A stretch of 64,000 nt of DNA from JAOUEA01 sp963734685 (GCA_963734685.1 CAVTIC010000006.1:124001-188000), one strand, 5' to 3'. Shown: positions 36,344 to 45,707, counted from the first letter of the stretch. Notes: generated from the letters alone by a model not told the origin. Translations and numbers: made by a program.

Positions 36344-37021
36344 ATGATCAGTCTTCAGCGTGTCACGAAGACCTACAAGAACGGCGTGACCGCCCTCACC
36401 GACGTCACCGTCGAAGTCGAGAAGGGTGAGTTCGTCTTCATCGTCGGCCAGTCCGGATCGGGGAAGTCGACGATGATCCGCCTCCTCCTGAAAGAAGAGG
36501 AAACGACCAAGGGCGACATCTACGTCGGGGGCAAGAACCTCAACAAGATGTCGTCGTGGGACGTGCCCAAACTGCGCCGCAACGTCGGTACCGTGTTCCA
36601 GGACTACAAGCTGCTGACGGACAAGACCGTCTTCGAGAACGTGGCGTTCGGCCTCGAGGTGATCGGCAAGCCCAAGCACGTGATCGATCAGCGGGTTCCC
36701 GAGATCCTCGAGTACGTGGGTCTGGGCGACAAGCTGAACAATTTCCCCGACGAGCTCTCCGGCGGCGAGCAGCAGCGGGTGTCGATCGCGCGGGCCTGCG
36801 TGAACCGGCCCCTCGTGCTCCTTGCCGACGAGCCCACTGGCAACCTGGACCCGAACACCAGCGTCGACATCATGCGATTGCTCGACAAGGTGAACCGCAT
36901 CGGTACGACCGTGGTGATGGCCACCCACGACCAGGCGATCGTCGACGCGATGCGCAAGCGCGTGATCGAGCTCGACAAGGGCCACGTGGTGCGCGATCAG
37001 TCGCGGGGCGTCTACAGCTGA
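36344..37021 (+). CDS. ftsE: Cell-division ATP-binding protein FtsE
   Basis: A 225-residue ABC ATPase that with FtsX controls septal peptidoglycan hydrolases. Walker A is GQSGSGKST (36-44), the signature LSGGEQQR, Walker B VLLADEPTGNLD and the H-loop ATHD are all intact. Its stop and the ftsX ATG share one base (TGATG). Confidence 0.96.
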   Translation: MISLQRVTKTYKNGVTALTDVTVEVEKGEFVFIVGQSGSGKSTMIRLLLKEEETTKGDIYVGGKNLNKMSSWDVPKLRRNVGTVFQDYKLLTDKTVFENVAFGLEVIGKPKHVIDQRVPEILEYVGLGDKLNNFPDELSGGEQQRVSIARACVNRPLVLLADEPTGNLDPNTSVDIMRLLDKVNRIGTTVVMATHDQAIVDAMRKRVIELDKGHVVRDQSRGVYS

Positions 37022-37932
37022 TGCGGCTCGAGTACTACTTCCGCGAGACGGCCGCCGGGCTCCGTCGCAACGGCATCGTGGCGTTCGCTGCGATGTCGAC
37101 CGCGTTCATCGCGTTGTTCCTGTTCGGGCTGGCGCTGCTGATCGCCCGGCAGTTCAACCTCGTGATCGACGCCTGGACGGGCAACGTGCAGGTCGCGGTC
37201 TACCTCACCGACCCCGCGCGCCCCGAGACGGTCACCCGCATCCAGACGAACCTCGAGCAGCTCCCGGCGGTCGGCTCGATCGAGTACTGGGACAAGGCCG
37301 AGACCTGTCAGCACTTCAACGATCTCTTCGAGGGTCAGGAGGTGTTCCAGGAAGGGGTCGATTGCGAGAAGGCGATCCCGACCTCGTTGCGCATCAACCT
37401 CACCGACCCCTCGCAGTTCGACCAGATCACGGCAGCGCTCGGGTGTGAGGCGGGTGCTGCAACGCAAGAGATCCAGTGCACCGAACCGGGGGTTCGCGAC
37501 GTGTCCGACTACCGGGACCTCCTCGATCGGCTCACGGCGATCACCCGATGGCTCTCGTTCGGGGTGTTCGTGATCGCGCTGATCATGTTGGTCTCCGCGA
37601 TCGCCCTCGTCGCGAACACGCTGCGCATGGGCATGTTCGCGCGGCGCAAGGAGATCGGCATCATGCGGCTCGTGGGGGCCACGAACTGGCGGATCCGCGT
37701 GCCGTTCCTGATCGAGGGACTGGTCGAGGCGCTGATCGGGGCCATCGCCGCCCTGGCCGCACTGTTCATGATCAAGGTGTTCTTCATCGACCAGATCCGC
37801 GGCCAGCTGCAGTTCTTCCCACTGATCCGCATCGCCGACGTGGTGGCGGTCGCGCCGTGGATCCTGTTCGCTGCCGTCGCCGTTGCGGTGATCGCCGGCA
37901 CGATCGGCATGCGCCGGTTCCTCGACGTCTGA
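37021..37932 (+). CDS. ftsX: Cell-division permease-like protein FtsX
   Basis: A 303-residue protein with four membrane segments (about 22-45, 178-200, 230-250, 278-298) and an extracellular loop of about 130 residues after the first. The loop contains two or three cysteines. The cytoplasmic coupling segment RRKEIGIMRLVGAT is typical. The loop would activate a hydrolase at the septum. Confidence 0.95.
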   Translation: MRLEYYFRETAAGLRRNGIVAFAAMSTAFIALFLFGLALLIARQFNLVIDAWTGNVQVAVYLTDPARPETVTRIQTNLEQLPAVGSIEYWDKAETCQHFNDLFEGQEVFQEGVDCEKAIPTSLRINLTDPSQFDQITAALGCEAGAATQEIQCTEPGVRDVSDYRDLLDRLTAITRWLSFGVFVIALIMLVSAIALVANTLRMGMFARRKEIGIMRLVGATNWRIRVPFLIEGLVEALIGAIAALAALFMIKVFFIDQIRGQLQFFPLIRIADVVAVAPWILFAAVAVAVIAGTIGMRRFLDV

Positions 37933-37944
37933 TCGGGCCTGGCG

Positions 37945-38418
37945 ATGGCGCCGAAGGACCGGCATCCGGGCGAGAAGGTCGTCGCGTCGAACCGGAAAGC
38001 CCGCCACGACTACCAGATCCTGGAGACGCTCGAGTGCGGCATCGTGCTGACGGGCGACGAGGTGAAGTCCCTGCGCGGCGGGAGGGCCTCGCTCACCGAG
38101 GCGTACGCGCGGGTGCGCGACGGCGAGGTGTGGCTCGAGGGCATGCACGTGCCTGCGTACGAGCAGGGTGACAAGCGCCGGCACCTTCCCACCCGCCCCC
38201 GCAAGCTGCTGCTGCATCGGAGGCAGATCGATCGACTCGTCGGCCAACAGCAGCAACAGCGCATCTCCCTGGTGCCGCTGCGCGTGTACTTCTCGCACGG
38301 CGTCGCCAAGGTAGAGATCGGTCTCGGGCGAGGCAAACGCGAGCACGAGGTCCGTGAGGCACTGAAGAAGCGCGAGCACGAGCGCGAGATCGAGCGAGAG
38401 ATGGGCCGCCGCAGGTAG
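37945..38418 (+). CDS. smpB: SsrA-binding protein SmpB
   Basis: A 157-residue protein that binds tmRNA and delivers it to stalled ribosomes. Motifs are ASNRKARHDY near the start, GIVLTGDEVKSLR and SLTEAYARV. The very basic C-terminal helix (about 130-157) enters the empty mRNA channel. It follows ftsX by 12 nt. Its RNA partner lies 1.8 kb downstream, beyond a decarboxylase gene. Confidence 0.96.
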   Translation: MAPKDRHPGEKVVASNRKARHDYQILETLECGIVLTGDEVKSLRGGRASLTEAYARVRDGEVWLEGMHVPAYEQGDKRRHLPTRPRKLLLHRRQIDRLVGQQQQQRISLVPLRVYFSHGVAKVEIGLGRGKREHEVREALKKREHEREIEREMGRRR

Positions 38419-38467
38419 CCGGGCTCGACCGAGCGAGGCGCCCCCGTTCGGCCAGATCCGCCGACGC

Positions 38468-38473
38468 TACGAT
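38468..38473 (+). promoter_or_regulatory. -10 element of the PLP decarboxylase gene (leaderless)
   Basis: TACGAT ends 6 nt before the ATG at 38480. The expected transcription start is at the ATG. Confidence 0.5.
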
Positions 38474-38479
38474 GTCGCG

Positions 38480-39916
38480 ATGCCGGTGCCTCGGGCCCCC
38501 AGCTCCGACGAGATCGACCCGTTGCTCGCCCTGCTGGCGCGGGAGGCGGGCTCGTATCTCGCGGCCCTCGACGATCGTCCCGTCCGCGTCGCTGAGGTAG
38601 AGGCCGCGGCCGCGGCCTTCCATGGACCGTTGCCCGGGCATGGGTCGGGCGCCGACGCCGCGGTCCGCGAGCTGCTCGCGGGTGTCGATGGGGCGATCCA
38701 CACCGCGGGGCCGAAGTTCTTCCACTTCGTCACGGGGGGCACGACGCCGGCTGCGCTCGGGGGTGACTGGCTCACCACGGTGCTCGACCAGAACCCGGCG
38801 GCCTGGGTTGAATCGCCGCTCGGCGCCCAGATCGAGCTCCTGGCTCTGCGATGGCTGCGGGAGCTCTTCGGCTTGCCCGCGACCTGGAGCGGCGTGCTCA
38901 CGACGGGCGCCACGATGGCGAACTTCACGGCGCTGGCGTGTGCGCGCCGCTGGTGGGGGCTCCGCCACGGAGTCGACATCGACGAGCGGGGCTCGGCGGG
39001 GCTCCCGGCCATGCCCGTATTCGGCTCAGGCTATGTGCATGCCAGCGACGTGAAGGCTCTCGCGATGCTCGGGCTCGGCCGCTCGGCGGTCACGGGATTC
39101 GCGCGGGACGAGGTCGGCCGGCTCGACGTCGAGGCGCTCGAGCATGCGTTGCAGGCGCTCGGTGATGCGCCCGCCGTGCTGATCGCGAGCGCAGGCGAGG
39201 TGAACGCCGGCGACTTCGATCCGCTGTCGGTGATGGCCGATCTGGCCGAACGGTATGGCGCCTGGCTGCATGTCGACGGTGCGTTCGGATTGTTCGCGGC
39301 GCTGTCCGACCGCACCCGTCACCTGGTCGACGGGGTCGAACGGGCGGATTCTGTGATCGCCGACGGCCACAAGTGGCTGAACGTGCCGTACGAGTCAGGA
39401 TTCGCGTTCGTGCGCGACCCGTCGTTGCAGCCGGCGGTGTTCGGAAGCGGCGCAGCGTACCTACCTGAGATCGACGATCCACGCCCCAACTGGGCATACC
39501 TCGGGCCGGAGATGTCGCGGCGCGCTCGGTCGTTCCCGGTGTGGGCGACGCTGCGGGCCTACGGGCGGGAGGGCTACCGGGCGATCGTGGAACGCCATCT
39601 CGACCTCGCCCAGCGGATGGCGGCGCGGGTGGACGAGGCTCCAGACTTGGAGCGGCTGGCTGACGTGCCCCTGAACATCGTCTGTTTCAGGTTCCGGCCG
39701 CACGGGTTCCCGGAGGGTGGGCTCGACGATCTGAACCGGCAGCTGGGAGCAGCGGTGCTCGCGGACGGACGGGTGGCGTTCGGCACGACCAACTACGGCG
39801 GCAGGGTGGCCTTCCGCCCTGCGCTTGCGAACTGGCGTATCCGCGAGCGCGACGTCGATCTCGCGGTCGACGTGACCCGCGAGCTCGGTGCCGGGCTCGT
39901 GAGCGCCGCGGGGTGA
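38480..39916 (+). CDS. Group II PLP-dependent decarboxylase
   Basis: A 478-residue fold-type I enzyme. It has TTGATMANFTAL near 141-152 (phosphate contacts), HVDGAFG (cofactor Asp) and the Schiff-base lysine in ADGHKWLN. FHFVTGGTTPAALGG near the N-terminus is common in aromatic-L-amino-acid and cysteine-sulfinate decarboxylases. The amino acid substrate cannot be assigned. It stands between smpB and ssrA with its own leaderless promoter. Confidence 0.87.
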   Translation: MPVPRAPSSDEIDPLLALLAREAGSYLAALDDRPVRVAEVEAAAAAFHGPLPGHGSGADAAVRELLAGVDGAIHTAGPKFFHFVTGGTTPAALGGDWLTTVLDQNPAAWVESPLGAQIELLALRWLRELFGLPATWSGVLTTGATMANFTALACARRWWGLRHGVDIDERGSAGLPAMPVFGSGYVHASDVKALAMLGLGRSAVTGFARDEVGRLDVEALEHALQALGDAPAVLIASAGEVNAGDFDPLSVMADLAERYGAWLHVDGAFGLFAALSDRTRHLVDGVERADSVIADGHKWLNVPYESGFAFVRDPSLQPAVFGSGAAYLPEIDDPRPNWAYLGPEMSRRARSFPVWATLRAYGREGYRAIVERHLDLAQRMAARVDEAPDLERLADVPLNIVCFRFRPHGFPEGGLDDLNRQLGAAVLADGRVAFGTTNYGGRVAFRPALANWRIRERDVDLAVDVTRELGAGLVSAAG

Positions 39917-40166
39917 CGGCTCCGGCGAGCCGGTGCGCGGGCTCGCGATCCGAACGGCACTGCCGGGGGACGGTCATCGCGACCTGGGACGGTTGGCGCG
40001 GTAGCATCTGGCAACTCGCCGTGGTGCCGGAGCGGCGGCGGGAGGAGGTCGGCGCGCGCGATCGGCTTCTGGCGTGCGCTCGGCTACTGACAACCCGACG
40101 AGCGCGTCGACCGTTGGGTGCGCTCGTTCCGGTGAGCCGGGCTTCAGCCGGGTCCGCGGCCGGCCG

Positions 40167-40172
40167 TATACT
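40167..40172 (+). promoter_or_regulatory. -10 element of ssrA
   Basis: TATACT predicts a start near 40179, about 13 nt before the mature 5' end. This would be trimmed by RNase P. The 275-nt gap after the decarboxylase holds nothing else recognisable. Confidence 0.6.
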
Positions 40173-40191
40173 CCAGGGGACAACTGCATAT

Positions 40192-40537
40192 GGGGGTGTA
40201 CTGGCTTCGATCTGGGCGTTCATCGCTCGGGGGAAGCGGGCCGTGATCCCGGATGTCACGTTAAACGCCGGACAACACACAAGCGCCAACGAAGAGTACG
40301 CGCTCGCTGCCTAAGCGGTAGCCGTCCCCCCCGGGACGTCTGCGACCGGGGGATGGGCGTCGTGAGCAGACTCACTCCGCCGGTTCGGCCTCGGGGCCGG
40401 CGGGGGACATCGCACCGAGGCTGGCCGAAGGGAACTCTGCCGGTGGGAGCCCCGAGGCGAGACTTCACCACCTGGCTGCGCCCGGAGAAGTCCCGAGTGG
40501 TCGCCGAGAGACGCGGGTTCGAATCCCGCCACCTCCA
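40192..40537 (+). ncRNA. ssrA: Transfer-messenger RNA (tmRNA)
   Basis: The acceptor stem GGGGGTG (40192-40198) pairs with CACCTCC (40530-40536), including a G-T pair at position 3 as expected for alanine charging. Discriminator A is 40537. CCA is not encoded (CGA follows). The T-arm GCGGGTTCGAATCCCGC is at 40513-40529. The tag reading frame runs from GCC at 40285 to TAA at 40312-40314 and encodes ANEEYALAA. tmRNA rescues stalled ribosomes with SmpB. Confidence 0.96.
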
Positions 40538-40564
40538 CGACGAGTTCGCCCGAACCCTCCCGCG

Positions 40565-43500
40565 TCACATCGAAGGGCGGGGTTCGACGCCGAGTGAGGC
40601 GAAGGCTGTCTCGGCATCGCTCCGGGCCTTCGCCGCTTCCTCGTCCCGGCCTAGCGCGGCGAGGCAGCGAGCCTGACCCGCCAGGGCGTGGGCCCGCTCG
40701 AAGACGCCTCCCCACGTGCCCCAGCCTTCGGTGGCTGCGGCGAAGGTCTCGGCCGCACTTCCGGCGTCGGCCCGGGCCTCGGCGATCAGCGCCCGGCTCG
40801 ACGCGACCGCAAGGCGGGTGCGCCGGACGAGCACCGCCCTATCGCCGATCAGCCGTTCCGCCTGCTCGACCGCGCCCACGGACACGAGCACGCGGACGAT
40901 CTCGGGCAGGTACAGCTCCCGGTACTCGGTCGGACCGCTCGCGGTCGCCCGATCGAATCCCGCGGCGAGCGAACGAGCCGCATCGGTATCCCCGATGGCG
41001 GCATGCGCGACGGCGGCCGCCATCAGCGCAGGGGCGAGCACCTGCAGATCCTCGATCTGTCGCGCCGTGGGGAGGAACGCCGTGGCCATCTCGACCGCGT
41101 CGCCGGCGGCCCCCCGATGGGCGAGCACGCGAGCCCGGTAGACCCGGGCCACGGTGGCGATCTGCGCATCACCCTGCCCATCTGCCCATCGCTCCAGCTC
41201 CTCGGTGGAGGCCGACAGCTCGTCCCAGAGCCCGGCGTCGAACAGCAGCCAGAATCCCTCCGCCCGGGTCCACATCGCCTGGCCCTCGAGCCCGCGACGA
41301 TGACAGAGATCGGCCGTCGCGCGGTTCATCGGCAGTGCGACGCTCGGTCCGTCCTGGAGCCCGACCCACTCGAGCAGGTACGAGCACGACGTCACGATGT
41401 CGATCGCGACTCCCGAGGTCTCGGCAACCGCGAGAGCCTCGCGGAGGTCGTCCACGCCTCCGAGGTCGCCGGTCTCACAGCGAGCGTTCCCGCGGAGGTG
41501 CAACGCCATGAGCGATACGGTCTCGGTCCGAGGCAGTTCGAGGGCACGCTCGGCCCATCGCAGGGACTCCTCGGAACGGCCTGCGAACATCTCCGCCTCG
41601 GACCGGCACGCGTAGAGCTCCGCCAGCTCCTCCTGCGCATCGGGGTCGTCCTCGACGAGGACGATCGCGCGCTCGAGGGCCTCGTGCGCTCCCGCGGTGT
41701 CGCCACGCAACCCTAGCTGGAAGTACACGCGTCGGAGCACCAACGCCGTCAGCCGCCGATCGCCTGCTTCGGCTGCTTCTCGCTCAGCCTCCAGCAGCGC
41801 GTCGAGGGCCTCGTCGGAGGTCATCCGTCCCGACCGCCATCCCAGGCTCGCGGCCTTGCGTCGGAGGTCCGCCCGTGACGCCCCGGGCGTGGCCAGCGGC
41901 AGGGCCTCCTCGTAGTACTCGGCTGCCCGACCCACATCGAGGCGCTGCTGGCGATCTCCCGCCATCGTCAGGTACCGGAGCGCCGAGGTCTCGAGCTGGG
42001 GGAGGTCCTCGTCGAGTCCGGCGGATCTCGCGAGCTCCAGCGCCCGGACGGTGTGTGACGCGAGCAGGTCGGCATGCGAGGTGGTCGCCACATCCTCAGC
42101 CGCTTCCAGCCACGCGGCGACCCCTCGGTGCAACCGGGAACGAGCCGCCCGCGGCAGGCGACCGTAGGCCACATCCCGGATCAAGGCGTGCGCGAACGAG
42201 AACTCGGCCTCGCCGTCGATCGAGCTCAACGCGGCCCGGCGGACCAGCCCTCGCCGCTGCAGGGCGTGGAGCGACCCGTCGAGGTCGCTGGCGCCGGGTT
42301 CCAGGGTCGCGAGCGTGCCCCGCCAGAAGCGATCACCGACGACCGACGCCGCTTGCAGCAGTCCACGGTCCGCCGGGTCCAGGGCGTCCAGCCGTGCTGC
42401 GATCAGGGCTTGCACGGTGTCGGGCACGAGCACGCCCGGTGCGGTCGGCGCGTCCGTGGCGACCCCGTCGATGCCCCTCCGATCCTCGAGCATGTGCACG
42501 AACTCGCGGGCGTAGAGTGGGTTCCCACCGGCCCGGCGCAGCAACGCGTCGCTCGCGTCGGAGGAGAGGACTGAGCGTAGGAGCAGGGTGGCGAGCAACT
42601 CCTGCATCTCCGGGTCGGACAATGGTGACAACGCGATCGTGGTCGTGTCGGGGATGCCCGCGGCCCATGACGGGCGTCGTGCGTACAACTCGGGCCGAGC
42701 GGTGCACACCACGAACATCGGGACGTCGGGCGCGCGCTCGACGAGTCGCTCGAGGAACTCGAGCAGCGGATCGTCGGCCCAATGGAGATCCTCCACGACC
42801 AGGGCGAGCGGCGCGCGTCCGGCCGCCAGCTCCAGGTAGCGTGACCACGCGGTGAACGACTCGTCGATGCTCGAGGGCGAGTCGTCGCCGACGGGGAGAC
42901 CGACGAGCGGGCGCAGTCGCGAGGCGAGCCATGCGCGGTCGTCCGCCCGGGCCTCGAGCGACGCGAGCTCGCCGGCCAGGAGATCTGCCGTCTCCGTGGT
43001 CGAGGCGCCGACCGGGATGCGTGCGATCGATCGCACGAGCTCTTCGAGCGCCGAGTAGGTGATCGATTCGCCGAACGGACGGCACCGGCCGCGGTGCCAT
43101 GCCACACCGTCGTGGGTGGACCGGAGGTGATCGTGCAGGTCCTGCACCAGCCGTGTCTTGCCGATGCCCGGCTCGCCCGCGATCGTGACGAGTCTCGGGG
43201 TGTGGTCGCCGACGGTCCGTGAGAGCAGATCGTGCAGGAGCTCCCGCTCGCGCGTTCGGCCGACGAACGGAGGTGGGTCGTCCTCCTCGCGTTCGGGGGT
43301 GTCGGCGCGGATCGCCTGTGCGATGAACGACGACAATGGCTCGGCCTTGCCCTTCACCCTGGTCGGGGGCATCGCCTCGTACTCGACGATGTGCCGGGTG
43401 GCCCGCTCGGTGGGTTCCCCGACGATGACCGCTCCCTCGGGCGCGAACGACTGCAGGCGCGACGCTGTGTTCACCACGTCGCCCGCCACCCGTTCGCCCA

Positions 43501-44017
43501 CCTGAGGGCCCTCACCGAGGGTGACCAGCGCCTCGCCGGTGTGGACGGCGATCCGCACGGGGAGCCCGCCTCCGGCCGCGCTATCGCGGATCCCCAAGGC
43601 GGCGCGCACCGCCCGCTCCGGGTCGTCCTCATGGGCCATGGGTGCCCCGAAGACCCCCATCGCGGCGTCGCCGATGAACTTGTCGAGGGTGCCGCCGAAC
43701 CGTTCGATCTCCTCCTTGGCGACGGCATGGAACGGCACCAGGATGCGCCGGACGTCCTCGGGATCGGCCTGGTCGCTGTGTTGAGTGAACCCGGCGAGGT
43801 CGGCGAAGACGATCGTCACGAACCGCCGTTCCTCCAGAGGGGCTTGCGGGGTGGCAGGCGAGACCAACGGGGCGCCGCATGCGGGACAGAAGCGGGCCTC
43901 GGGCGGCGTCTCCGCCCCACACACGGGGCAGCGCAACGCGAGTCGGGTGCCGCACGACGCGCAGAACCGGGCCGCGTCGTCGTTGGCAGCGTTGCAGGTC
44001 GGGCAGGGGGTGGCCAC
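40565..44017 (-). CDS. Adenylate/guanylate cyclase - AAA/NACHT-type ATPase - TPR regulator
   Basis: A 1150-residue cytoplasmic protein. Two zinc ribbons open it (CPTC...CASC, CPVC...CPAC, residues 5-50). A class III cyclase domain (about 63-235) keeps the metal aspartates (FADLAGFT, GDAAMGVFG), the lysine (LDKFIGD) and the N-R pair (VVNTASRL), so it looks active. An AAA-type ATPase follows with Walker A GEPGIGKT near 280 and LVVEDLHWADD as Walker B. The last 500 residues are helical TPR-like repeats. Such proteins are large signal integrators. The GTG follows TAGACT by 6 nt (leaderless), with the promoter in the 3' end of the gene before it. Confidence 0.88.
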   Translation of the reverse strand: MATPCPTCNAANDDAARFCASCGTRLALRCPVCGAETPPEARFCPACGAPLVSPATPQAPLEERRFVTIVFADLAGFTQHSDQADPEDVRRILVPFHAVAKEEIERFGGTLDKFIGDAAMGVFGAPMAHEDDPERAVRAALGIRDSAAGGGLPVRIAVHTGEALVTLGEGPQVGERVAGDVVNTASRLQSFAPEGAVIVGEPTERATRHIVEYEAMPPTRVKGKAEPLSSFIAQAIRADTPEREEDDPPPFVGRTRERELLHDLLSRTVGDHTPRLVTIAGEPGIGKTRLVQDLHDHLRSTHDGVAWHRGRCRPFGESITYSALEELVRSIARIPVGASTTETADLLAGELASLEARADDRAWLASRLRPLVGLPVGDDSPSSIDESFTAWSRYLELAAGRAPLALVVEDLHWADDPLLEFLERLVERAPDVPMFVVCTARPELYARRPSWAAGIPDTTTIALSPLSDPEMQELLATLLLRSVLSSDASDALLRRAGGNPLYAREFVHMLEDRRGIDGVATDAPTAPGVLVPDTVQALIAARLDALDPADRGLLQAASVVGDRFWRGTLATLEPGASDLDGSLHALQRRGLVRRAALSSIDGEAEFSFAHALIRDVAYGRLPRAARSRLHRGVAAWLEAAEDVATTSHADLLASHTVRALELARSAGLDEDLPQLETSALRYLTMAGDRQQRLDVGRAAEYYEEALPLATPGASRADLRRKAASLGWRSGRMTSDEALDALLEAEREAAEAGDRRLTALVLRRVYFQLGLRGDTAGAHEALERAIVLVEDDPDAQEELAELYACRSEAEMFAGRSEESLRWAERALELPRTETVSLMALHLRGNARCETGDLGGVDDLREALAVAETSGVAIDIVTSCSYLLEWVGLQDGPSVALPMNRATADLCHRRGLEGQAMWTRAEGFWLLFDAGLWDELSASTEELERWADGQGDAQIATVARVYRARVLAHRGAAGDAVEMATAFLPTARQIEDLQVLAPALMAAAVAHAAIGDTDAARSLAAGFDRATASGPTEYRELYLPEIVRVLVSVGAVEQAERLIGDRAVLVRRTRLAVASSRALIAEARADAGSAAETFAAATEGWGTWGGVFERAHALAGQARCLAALGRDEEAAKARSDAETAFASLGVEPRPSM

Positions 44018-44023
44018 GTGCCG

Positions 44024-44029
44024 AGTCTA
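44024..44029 (-). promoter_or_regulatory. -10 element of the cyclase gene (leaderless)
   Basis: TAGACT on the minus strand (44029-44024) is 6 nt from the GTG at 44017. Its first bases include the stop codon of the AcnX small subunit. Confidence 0.5.
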
Positions 44030-44440
44030 ACGGCGCCCTTCGGGCGGGCGGTCTGCGCGCACCGTCACCCGCGCGCCGGTCGCGATCGCCGACAGGTCGG
44101 CCACCACCACGGGGATCTCGATGCCGTAGAGCTCAGCCGCCACGATCGCCCCGAGGGCCACGATCGAGTCGGGCTCGCCCAGCACGACCGCGGCGGGCGA
44201 CGTGCCCGCCCGGATCGATTCCGCGAACACGTAGGAACTCGAGCTCGATCCTCGGCCCGACGGCATGCACACCACGCGGCCGGTGAGCGACGCGCCCGCC
44301 TGTGGATGATGCACGTCGATCAACCGTCCGGTCACGGGGTCGAGCCCGCCCCAGAAGCTCAGTGGCTCGTCGAGCACGAGCGCGCGCCCGGTCGCGAGTC
44401 CGGGCGCCAGGACCCGAAGGGCCGGGATCTCAGCCGTCAC
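44027..44440 (-). CDS. Aconitase X small (swivel) subunit, DUF126
   Basis: A 137-residue swivelling-domain subunit. It has LSFWGGLDPVTGRLID near 30-45, the anion/substrate loop MPSGRGSSSSSY and a late AIVAAELYGIEIPVV. In bacteria the AcnX pair acts as cis-3-hydroxy-L-proline dehydratase; in archaea as phosphomevalonate dehydratase. The GTG at 44440 is chosen because it begins just before conserved sequence and overlaps the large-subunit stop by 11 nt. Confidence 0.85.
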   Translation of the reverse strand: MTAEIPALRVLAPGLATGRALVLDEPLSFWGGLDPVTGRLIDVHHPQAGASLTGRVVCMPSGRGSSSSSYVFAESIRAGTSPAAVVLGEPDSIVALGAIVAAELYGIEIPVVVADLSAIATGARVTVRADRPPEGRR

Positions 44441-45701
44441 CCCAGGCCTCCGCGTCGCGCACGAGCCGGCCTGCCACAGCGGAGTCGACGCACTCTTCCA
44501 GCGTGCCGAACGCCACATCGAGCCCGAGGTTGCCGGGCGCGTACCAGGCCCACTTCCCCGAGTTGGTGACCACCGGGCTCGCCGCCTGCTCGATGATGGG
44601 TGTGATGTAGGTGCACGTGTCGGTGACGATGCTCACGCCCGCTGCCCGAAGCCCATCGACGAGACCCTCTCGCTCGGCGGCGTCGAGTACGTCCCGCCCG
44701 GTGTTCACGTAGCAGGGCACCGCGAGCCGCGCGCCTTCGACCAGTTCGCCGAGACGCCTCAGCTCGGCGAGCGAGCAGTGAGGCGTCCCGAGGCTGACGC
44801 TGCCGATGGCGGCGCCGACCCCCACGGTCGACAGCTCGTCGCGCGCCGCCCGCAGCGAGCGGAGGTCGAGCGAGAACTCGAGCACGGGGTCGAGCCCTCC
44901 GGTCGCCGCAGCGAGCGTCGGAGCCTCGGGCGTGACGCCGACCGCGTGGAACATCGCCACCGCGCCCGACGAGGCTGCAGCGGCGCCGAGCGCCTTGAGG
45001 TGGTCCTCGGTAGCGATCGGCGGCAGTCCCATGATCGCGGGCACCGCTGTACCCGTCGTGCGGCCGACGGCGTGACCGATCGCCGCGTAGGCCGCCTCGT
45101 CGGCGAACAGAGCATCGGGCACTCCGTCGACCCGGAAGAGGGTCCGGGCACGTCGTTCCTCGGCGAGGTGCAGCCCGGCGGCCGGTGCGCGACCCGTGAT
45201 CGCGCAGCAGATGTCGATGAAGTCGCCGTATCTGCCCGTGCGAGCGCCGAGCACGGAGTTGGCGAACACGATCGCGTTCGACTCCGCCCATGCGACGTGC
45301 TCGCCGAGTCCGGGGCGCTCGGGCAACTGGTACGGAGCACAGGTCCAGGTTGGCCGGCAACCCATCCCGACGTACGCGTCCATCAAGGAGCGCGCGTCGT
45401 CGGCGATCGCCCGGTCGAGCCGGACGAGCTCGGGGTGGAGCAGGTCGAGCGACGAGACGTTCAGCGTGGTCGGGACCGCGACGCGCGCCCCGCCGTCGAC
45501 GAGGCGGCGGGCGAAGTCGAGCCCCGCTTGGCCGTGGTAGAGGCACCCGTCGATGTGGGCCGACGTGATGTGGAGCAGCGAAGCCGCGCCCATCGCCGAG
45601 GACGTGCGGACGAGGATACGCATCGCCAGCTGCACGGCATCGCCGAGATCGCCGTCGAGCGCCGCACGATCGTCGTCGGTGAGCGAGATGGTGTCGGGCA
45701 C
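44430..45701 (-). CDS. Aconitase X large (catalytic) subunit, DUF521
   Basis: A 423-residue Fe-S hydro-lyase. Motifs include the AHIDGCLYHG early region, VPTTLNV, WAESNAIVFANSVLGARTGR, DICCAITGRAP and VTNSGKWAWYAPG, as expected for AcnX. With its small subunit it probably dehydrates cis-3-hydroxy-L-proline, but no proline racemase or reductase is nearby to confirm this. CAGGAT lies 6 nt before the GTG and GTGACA 19 bp further up. Confidence 0.88.
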   Translation of the reverse strand: MPDTISLTDDDRAALDGDLGDAVQLAMRILVRTSSAMGAASLLHITSAHIDGCLYHGQAGLDFARRLVDGGARVAVPTTLNVSSLDLLHPELVRLDRAIADDARSLMDAYVGMGCRPTWTCAPYQLPERPGLGEHVAWAESNAIVFANSVLGARTGRYGDFIDICCAITGRAPAAGLHLAEERRARTLFRVDGVPDALFADEAAYAAIGHAVGRTTGTAVPAIMGLPPIATEDHLKALGAAAASSGAVAMFHAVGVTPEAPTLAAATGGLDPVLEFSLDLRSLRAARDELSTVGVGAAIGSVSLGTPHCSLAELRRLGELVEGARLAVPCYVNTGRDVLDAAEREGLVDGLRAAGVSIVTDTCTYITPIIEQAASPVVTNSGKWAWYAPGNLGLDVAFGTLEECVDSAVAGRLVRDAEAWGDG

Positions 45702-45707
45702 GGCCGC

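Noticed and set aside
38418..40192. Genomic island integrated at ssrA
   Set aside because: No integrase, no duplicated ssrA end and no shift in base composition can be seen in the interval.
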